Shown: positions 21,756 through 26,588 of the stretch, piece by piece
Layout: each line of letters starts with the position of its first letter
How positions within the stretch are numbered: position 1 is the stretch's first letter
Assembly (NCBI GenBank): GCA_938004315.1
Contig: CALKWG010000240.1
Coordinates: 1 to 26,588, forward strand
Source: an uncultured Spirochaetaceae bacterium
Lineage (GTDB): Bacteria; Spirochaetota; Spirochaetia; Treponematales; UBA12059
Direction: 5' to 3'
DNA length: 26,588 nt
Program-made: the position numbers and the translations under genes
The notes under the pieces: model-generated
The model's input: the letters and a program-made list of their open reading frames with translations, nothing else
Database searches by the model: none
What the model was told of the DNA's origin: nothing

Positions 21756-22939
21756 GCGACTCTTATACACCGGAAGCTTGGGGCTGGAAGGGCGAATTCC
21801 ACGCCGCTTGGGCGGCCAAGATAGAAAAAGATGGCGGACGGAGGCCCCTGGTTCCCGCGAGGATCATCGGCCGCGAGCATCATAGCTACCGACTGCTCCG
21901 CCCGGACTTTTCAGGAAGGCCGGGCTTCGAGGGGATGCCCGAGTCCCCGGGTATCTATGGAGACGTCAAGGTGAGCGGTCGATTCGAGCACCTGGCCGAA
22001 ACGCCTTCGGACTATCCGGCTACCGGGGACTGGGTGCTGGCTGACCCGACGGAGGCTGCCCTTCGCATCCACGCGGTCCTACCCCGCCGTTCTTCATTGA
22101 GCAGGGGCGGCGCGGGAGACAAGACCGAGGAGCAAGTCCTGGCGGCCAACATCGACACGCTCTTCCTCGTGTTCGCCCTGGACGGGGGCCGCAATTTCCT
22201 CGTCCGCCTATTAGAGCGGGGCCTCTTTATCGCGCGGAACGCCGGGGCCGCGCCCTGCGTCGTACTTAACAAGGCGGACCTGGCCGACCAGGAACGACGG
22301 GACGCGGCCCTCTCGGAAGTAGCCCGCATCGCGCCGACGGCGCCCGCGGTGGCCTTGAGCGCCATGACCGGCGAGGGCCTCGCCGATCTCTCAGCCTACC
22401 TCTCACCCGGCGAAACCGTGGGCATGCTGGGAAAGAGCGGCGTCGGCAAGTCCGCCCTGGTCAACGCCCTGGCAGCCTGGGGCACATGCCCGGGCGGATC
22501 GGCGGAGGGAGAGAGCAGGGCCGCCCTCGCCGGGGAAGGACAGGTCCGGGAGGACGATCTTCGAGGCAGACATACGACGACCTCGAGCCGCCTCTATAGG
22601 CTTAACTCGGGCATATTGCTCATCGACAGCCCGGGTATTCGGGAACTTAAATTATGGGGGGATGCCGACGGTCTTTCCGGCGCTTTCGATGAAATCGCGG
22701 AACTCGCGGACGCATGCCGTTTCTCCGACTGCACCCATTCCGGGGAGACGGGATGCGCCGTCCTTGAGGCGCTGAACGCCGGGGCCTTAGAGACCGAGCG
22801 ATATCTCTCGTACTTAGAGCTCTCGAAAGAGCAGGCTTGGCTCGAGCGCCGGCAGGACGAGGGCTCCGCGCGGGCGGAGAAGCAAAAATGGAAGCGGATC
22901 TCTAAGCTTCAGAAGGAGGTGTCGAAGTCGCGGCGATAA
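21752..22939 (+). CDS. rsgA: Ribosome small-subunit-dependent GTPase RsgA
   Basis: RsgA is a circularly permuted GTPase that checks late maturation of the 30S subunit. The 395-residue protein has an N-terminal OB-fold region (about 35-115). The permuted GTPase motifs follow in order: NKAD (173-176), SAM (203-205), the P-loop GKSGVGKS (227-234), the switch RGRHTTT (271-277) and DSPG (292-295). The C-terminal zinc site has Cys322, Cys327, His329 and Cys335. A basic C-terminal tail follows. It is slightly longer than E. coli RsgA (350 aa) mainly through its N-terminus. It is coupled to the RNHCP gene and is followed by a strong hairpin. Confidence 0.95.
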   Translation: MSDSYTPEAWGWKGEFHAAWAAKIEKDGGRRPLVPARIIGREHHSYRLLRPDFSGRPGFEGMPESPGIYGDVKVSGRFEHLAETPSDYPATGDWVLADPTEAALRIHAVLPRRSSLSRGGAGDKTEEQVLAANIDTLFLVFALDGGRNFLVRLLERGLFIARNAGAAPCVVLNKADLADQERRDAALSEVARIAPTAPAVALSAMTGEGLADLSAYLSPGETVGMLGKSGVGKSALVNALAAWGTCPGGSAEGESRAALAGEGQVREDDLRGRHTTTSSRLYRLNSGILLIDSPGIRELKLWGDADGLSGAFDEIAELADACRFSDCTHSGETGCAVLEALNAGALETERYLSYLELSKEQAWLERRQDEGSARAEKQKWKRISKLQKEVSKSRR

Positions 22940-22952
22940 GGGCACGAAGGCG

Positions 22953-22986
22953 GCGGAACGGCTCTCCTCGCGGCGAGCCGTTCCGC
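22953..22986 (+). terminator. Hairpin downstream of rsgA
   Basis: A perfect 12-bp inverted repeat, GCGGAACGGCTC and GAGCCGTTCCGC, with a 10-nt loop, begins 13 nt after the rsgA stop. No T-run follows, but stem strength and position make it the likely 3' end of the RNHCP-rsgA transcript. Confidence 0.6.
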
Positions 22987-23046
22987 GTACGCGCGTCGCG
23001 TCGGCGCAAGGCCCCCAGCTCAAGCATTTAGGAATCTATCTAAAAG

Positions 23047-23060
23047 GTGACATTTGTCAC
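23047..23060. promoter_or_regulatory. CRP/FNR-like operator
   Basis: GTGA-N6-TCAC, in full the palindrome GTGACATTTGTCAC, matches the core of the CRP-type site (TGTGA-N6-TCACA). Its centre lies about 42 bp upstream of the start predicted from the TATACT at 23084-23089, the class II activator position. Confidence 0.5.
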
Positions 23061-23083
23061 TAATGCGACGCCGCGTCCTTCCG

Positions 23084-23089
23084 TATACT
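23084..23089 (+). promoter_or_regulatory. -10 box of the serine hydrolase gene
   Basis: TATACT with a poor -35 (TAATGC at 17 bp), as expected for an activator-dependent promoter. The leader to the ATG at 23125 would be about 29 nt and contains a GAGGAG site. Confidence 0.5.
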
Positions 23090-23124
23090 ACCCTCGGAAC
23101 TGAAAAAAGATTGAGGAGTAGCGT

Positions 23125-24366
23125 ATGAAGCGAATGAAACAAATGCGGCCTTCGATTGGGCGAAGCATCCTTCGAATAGCCTTAGCGCTCACTGTCGTCT
23201 TGGCGGCGGCAGGTATAGCAGGCTATATCTACCTACGGAACAGCGAATGGTGGGGCGCCGTGACGCTCTTTCTCGACGACCACCGCGCTGAGAACTTTCG
23301 AACCATGCATGAACTGTTCCCATCGCGACGAGCGCTTGCCGGATCCGAGGTCTGGGATTTCGACCGCGCCGGCGGCGCGATCGTACTGCCGGCGACTTAT
23401 CAGTTTAACGGCGAAGAACGCTCGCTCGAGCGCTTCCTTGTCGATAGCGAGACCACCGGTTTGCTCATCGTACGAGACGGGGCGATCGTGCACGAGCGCT
23501 ACGGAGTAGGATACGGCGAAACCTCGTTAATCACTTCGTTTTCCATGGCTAAGTCGGTGATCTCCGCATTGGTAGGTATCGCGATCGACGAGGGGTACAT
23601 ACGCTCCGTCGACGACGCGATCACCGAGTACGTTCACGAGCTACGCGGAAGCGGGTACGACGGGGTCTCGATCCATGACGTGCTGACGATGTCCTCCGGC
23701 GTCGCGTTTAGCGAAGACTACGAGTCGTTCTTCTCCGACGTCATGCAGCTTCCTATCCGAGTCTTCGGTTTCCGGCATCCGGTTACCGATATCCTCGCGG
23801 AGCTTAAGCGGGAACGAGAACCGGGCAGCTACAACAACTACATCAGCAGCGACTCGATCGCCCTCGGGCTCCTGGTATCGCGCGCCACCGGATCGGCCCT
23901 GACCGACTACCTTTCTCGCGCGCTATGGAAGCCCGCGGGGATGGAGGGCGACGCGTGGTGGAATACGGACTACCACGGGAACGAACTGGGCCATGCCTTC
24001 CTCAGCGCGCGACTACGCGATTACGCCAGGTTCGGACGGCTCTACCTGAACGAGGGCAGGCGCGGCGACCGACAGATCGTCCCCGCCGCGTGGATCCACG
24101 CTTCGGTGAACCCTTCGGAGCCGCACCTGCAGCCGGGAGACAACCCGGACTCCTTCTGGACCTTCGGCTACGGCTACCAATGGTGGATACCCGAGGAACC
24201 GGAGGGCGACTTCAGCGCGATCGGCATCTGGGGTCAGTATATTTACGTCCATCCCCGAACGCGTACCGTCATCGTGAAGACCGGCACGGATTACCACTTC
24301 GACGCCCTAGATCATGAGACCATCGCCGTATTCCGCGCGATCGCTGCTGCGCCGATAGCGCCCTAG
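23125..24366 (+). CDS. Membrane-anchored serine hydrolase of the beta-lactamase (class C/PBP-like) fold
   Basis: A 413-residue protein with an N-terminal membrane helix (about 14-37) and an exported catalytic domain. The nucleophile motif is SMAK (Ser140-Lys143). A tyrosine motif follows in YNNYISSDS, probably Tyr239-x-Ser241. The third element is GIWGQYIYVHP instead of a plain KTG. This arrangement, with DVLTMSSGVAF, is common in esterase or amide-hydrolase members related to 6-aminohexanoate-dimer hydrolase (NylB) rather than in true beta-lactamases. The substrate is unknown; an amide or ester in the envelope is likely. The ATG has a GAGGAG ribosome-binding site. The gene is single, behind a CRP/FNR-like site, and convergent with pbpC (34-bp gap). 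Confidence 0.85.
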   Translation: MKRMKQMRPSIGRSILRIALALTVVLAAAGIAGYIYLRNSEWWGAVTLFLDDHRAENFRTMHELFPSRRALAGSEVWDFDRAGGAIVLPATYQFNGEERSLERFLVDSETTGLLIVRDGAIVHERYGVGYGETSLITSFSMAKSVISALVGIAIDEGYIRSVDDAITEYVHELRGSGYDGVSIHDVLTMSSGVAFSEDYESFFSDVMQLPIRVFGFRHPVTDILAELKREREPGSYNNYISSDSIALGLLVSRATGSALTDYLSRALWKPAGMEGDAWWNTDYHGNELGHAFLSARLRDYARFGRLYLNEGRRGDRQIVPAAWIHASVNPSEPHLQPGDNPDSFWTFGYGYQWWIPEEPEGDFSAIGIWGQYIYVHPRTRTVIVKTGTDYHFDALDHETIAVFRAIAAAPIAP

Positions 24367-24400
24367 CGGCGGCCGCGAGCCGAGGCGGCGGGGCTGCGCC

Positions 24401-26588
24401 TCAGTCTCGGCCGCCGACCGTGAAACCCCGCCTGACCGCGTTGCCCGCCTCGTCCATAACCAAGAGCTCATGGCGCCCCGGCGCCGGCCGGTGCTCGATC
24501 CTATGGTCGCCGCGTGTTTCGCCTAGGTACTCGTCGTCCAGGTGCCAAAAGAGCCTGGCCGACGCGCTCCGGTGGGCCGCGCGGAAGACCGTCTTGCCAG
24601 GCGAGCCGTCGAGCTCGATAGGCACGTAGATAAACGCGCCTTCCTCGGGCGCGACGAGCTCAAGCTCGCCGGTAGCCGGCGGCTCGCAGCCGGGCAGCCA
24701 CGGCGGCAGCGGCCGGTAGAGGGCGTTCGTGCGCCGGTAATACCATTCGAGCGTGGGCGGAAGGACGAAGCGTCGCTCGGCGACGAGCTCCTGGTCGCCT
24801 GAGCACTGGGCCGTCGCTTGATAGCGCCCGTCGGGCGTCAGCCGCAGGGTACGGCAGTAGGGGCAAGCCGCTTGAGGCGCCGCACTGATAGGCACGAAGG
24901 CGTCGCGCTCGGACGGACAATCGGGGCCGGCGGGATAGCCCGAGTCGGCGCAGACCCGTACGGAGCGCAGGGCTTCCAGGGGACGGGCAGGCCAGGCGGC
25001 GCGCGGCAGCAGGCCGAAGAGCTCGAACAAGAGCGGCGCCGCGGCGTCGGTGCCCGAGAGGCCGGGGCGCCCTACCCCGTTCGCGTTGCCCGCCCAGACG
25101 GCCACGACGTATTCGGCCGTGACGCCTATCGCCCAGGCGTCGCGAGCGCCGAAGCTGGTGCCGGTTTTCCAGGCTACTTTGAGCGATGAGGCGTACTGGT
25201 GCCAGGAGGCTTCGTCGCCGGGCCTGGCCACCTGGGTGAGCGCTTCGAGCGTAAGCCAAGCAGCCCCGCGCGACAGCGGCGCGTCGACGAGCGCGGCGCC
25301 CGGCGCGCCGAAGCCCCCGGCGGCCGGCGGAGGAACGCTCCCGGCTGTCGGCTCGGCGCTCCCGGCCGCCTTCGCCCGCCACGAGACGCCGGTGAACTGG
25401 GCGCCCGCGGCCGGCTCCAGGCCCTGCGCCGTACGCGAAAGGAGGGCGTAGGCGCCCGCCGCATCGACGAGGCTCACTTCCGCCCCGCCTAGGACGAGGG
25501 TCAGGCCGTAGTCGGCGTGCGCGCGCGTGAGCGTCGTGAAGCCTAGGCGCGTGAGCAGGGCGCCGAAGCGCTCTACCCCGTAGCTACGGAGGAGGCGCAC
25601 GAAGGGTACATTGAGCGAACGGGCCAAGGCCTCGTCGGCGCGGACCGCGCCCGAGAAGGTCTTCAGGTTATTCTCCGGGCTATAGGAACCTATGCGCGTC
25701 GGGACGTCGGCGACGAGGCGCGAAGGACCGAGCTCGCCCGAGTCGAGCATGGCCGCGTACAGGAAGGGCTTAAGGATGCTACCCGATGAGCGCGGCGCGA
25801 CGGCACAGTCGACGTGATACGAACCCGCAACGCCGGCGGCGCGCGCGTTGCCCACGTAGGCGATCACGGCGCCGTCGGATACCCTAGCCACGACGGCGGC
25901 GACATTCCGCACGCCTTGCAAATTCAAGCGGGCGGCGTGACGCTCGGCCGCCGCCGTGACCCGCGCCTGCAACGCGTAGTCCAGGCTGCTGTCATGGCTG
26001 CCCGGCGGCAGGACCGCGGCAGCGTGCATGGCGAGCTCCGGCATGGGCTTCGGCTCGCCGGGCAAGGGCTCGGCGAGGGCCGAGCTTAGGGTCCACGAGT
26101 CGATAAGGCCGCGGCCGGCCAGGTAGGCTAAGAGCCCGTCGCGCTTACGCTTGAGTTCGTCGCGCGAGCGGCCCGGGTGCACGAGGCCCGGGCTGTTCGG
26201 TAGGACCGCTAAGGTCGCGGCCTCGGCCCAGCTGAGCTCCGTGGGGCTACGGCCGAACCAGCGGAAGCCGGCGGCTTCTAAGCCGACGACGTTGCCGCCG
26301 TAGGGCGCGCGCTCAGCGTAGAGCTCGGCGATCTCGTCCTTGGTATGGAACAGCTCCAGGCGCAGGGCGGCCCAGAGCTCGGCGGCCTTGGCCGCGAGGT
26401 CCCGCCGCGACGAGGGCCGCGATAGCCTAGCCAGCTGCATACTCAGCGTGGAGCCGCCCGACACGATCCGTCCGGCAGTAAGGTTATCGCGCAGGGCCCG
26501 CGCGATAGCCTTGGGGTCGAAGCCGGCATGGCCGTAGAACGAACGATCCTCGTAGGCGACGAGGGCGAGCCGGTAGCGCTCGGGCGGC
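24401..26588 (-). CDS. pbpC: Penicillin-binding protein 1C (N-terminus cut by window edge)
   Basis: A bifunctional peptidoglycan synthase-type protein; 728 residues are visible and roughly 60-80 are missing at the N-terminus. The glycosyltransferase (GT51) domain shows EDRSFYGHAGFD (catalytic Glu at visible residue 13), GGSTLSMQL and the later ERAPYGGN. The transpeptidase domain has SILK (Ser270-Lys273), SLN (324-326) and KTGTS (474-478). A Cys-containing segment, VCADSGYPAG through CPYC, and a C-terminal beta domain (about the last 85 residues) match the PBP1C-specific C-terminal domain. Its usual neighbour, an alpha-2-macroglobulin-type gene, would lie outside the window if present. The frame is intact through the window. 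Confidence 0.95.
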   Translation of the reverse strand, partial: PPERYRLALVAYEDRSFYGHAGFDPKAIARALRDNLTAGRIVSGGSTLSMQLARLSRPSSRRDLAAKAAELWAALRLELFHTKDEIAELYAERAPYGGNVVGLEAAGFRWFGRSPTELSWAEAATLAVLPNSPGLVHPGRSRDELKRKRDGLLAYLAGRGLIDSWTLSSALAEPLPGEPKPMPELAMHAAAVLPPGSHDSSLDYALQARVTAAAERHAARLNLQGVRNVAAVVARVSDGAVIAYVGNARAAGVAGSYHVDCAVAPRSSGSILKPFLYAAMLDSGELGPSRLVADVPTRIGSYSPENNLKTFSGAVRADEALARSLNVPFVRLLRSYGVERFGALLTRLGFTTLTRAHADYGLTLVLGGAEVSLVDAAGAYALLSRTAQGLEPAAGAQFTGVSWRAKAAGSAEPTAGSVPPPAAGGFGAPGAALVDAPLSRGAAWLTLEALTQVARPGDEASWHQYASSLKVAWKTGTSFGARDAWAIGVTAEYVVAVWAGNANGVGRPGLSGTDAAAPLLFELFGLLPRAAWPARPLEALRSVRVCADSGYPAGPDCPSERDAFVPISAAPQAACPYCRTLRLTPDGRYQATAQCSGDQELVAERRFVLPPTLEWYYRRTNALYRPLPPWLPGCEPPATGELELVAPEEGAFIYVPIELDGSPGKTVFRAAHRSASARLFWHLDDEYLGETRGDHRIEHRPAPGRHELLVMDEAGNAVRRGFTVGGRD

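Noticed and set aside
24367..24400. GC-rich repeat between the serine hydrolase gene and pbpC as a terminator
   Set aside because: Only a 5-bp stem with an 8-nt loop and no T-run can be drawn; too weak to list.
1..26588. CRISPR array, insertion sequence, prophage or tRNA genes
   Set aside because: No regularly spaced repeats, transposase or integrase motifs, or cloverleaf-like sequences were seen.

Overview
The window is a GC-rich bacterial chromosome segment of 26.6 kb, almost fully coding. Lipoprotein signals (lipobox Cys in two genes), cleavable signal peptides and a PBP1C gene point to a diderm (Gram-negative-type) bacterium. The PgsB-PgsC-PgsW set with a DUF6305-like protein and a DctM-like permease suggests a lineage such as Spirochaetota or Synergistota. 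That placement rests on gene content alone and is uncertain. I saw no rRNA, tRNA, insertion sequence, phage gene or CRISPR array.

Layout. (1) 1-4100, minus: purB-guaB-purA, the IMP branch-point genes; purA runs off the left edge. (2) 4159-6102, plus: an SLC13/DASS-type permease with two cytosolic RCK_C (TrkA_C) domains, divergent from purB. (3) 6153-15990, minus: a ten-gene, tightly packed array, in transcription order ggt, a DUF6305-like secreted protein, a DctM-like permease, a 47-aa membrane protein, two exported M14 (AstE/AspA-type) zinc deacylases, pgsB, pgsC, pgsW and a cyanophycinase-like S51 lipoprotein. (4) 16197-20029, minus: an MFS transporter, prfC (RF3) and an EamA/DMT permease. 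(5) 20220-22939, plus: a DUF4037-like nucleotidyltransferase, a gene-poor 342-bp stretch holding a good promoter and a 13-codon mini-ORF, then an RNHCP zinc protein coupled to rsgA. (6) 23125-24366, plus: a membrane-anchored serine beta-lactamase-fold hydrolase behind a CRP/FNR-like site. (7) 24401-26588, minus: pbpC, cut by the right edge.

How the genes fit together. The array in region 3 is the most interesting part. PgsB and PgsC are the ligase and membrane partner for gamma-linked polyglutamate, but no PgsA/CapA is present. They sit with four predicted exported amide or isopeptide hydrolases (GGT, two M14, one S51) and an unassigned permease with a possible secreted partner. My inference is a make, export, trim and re-import system for a gamma-glutamyl or related amide-linked oligomer, rather than a simple capsule operon.

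A second theme is regulatory. Five transcription-unit-leading genes (purB, the SLC13 permease, prfC, the EamA gene and the nucleotidyltransferase) have a -10-like hexamer ending only 5-10 nt before the start codon and no Shine-Dalgarno sequence. This suggests leaderless mRNAs. Operon-internal genes mostly have recognisable Shine-Dalgarno sequences.
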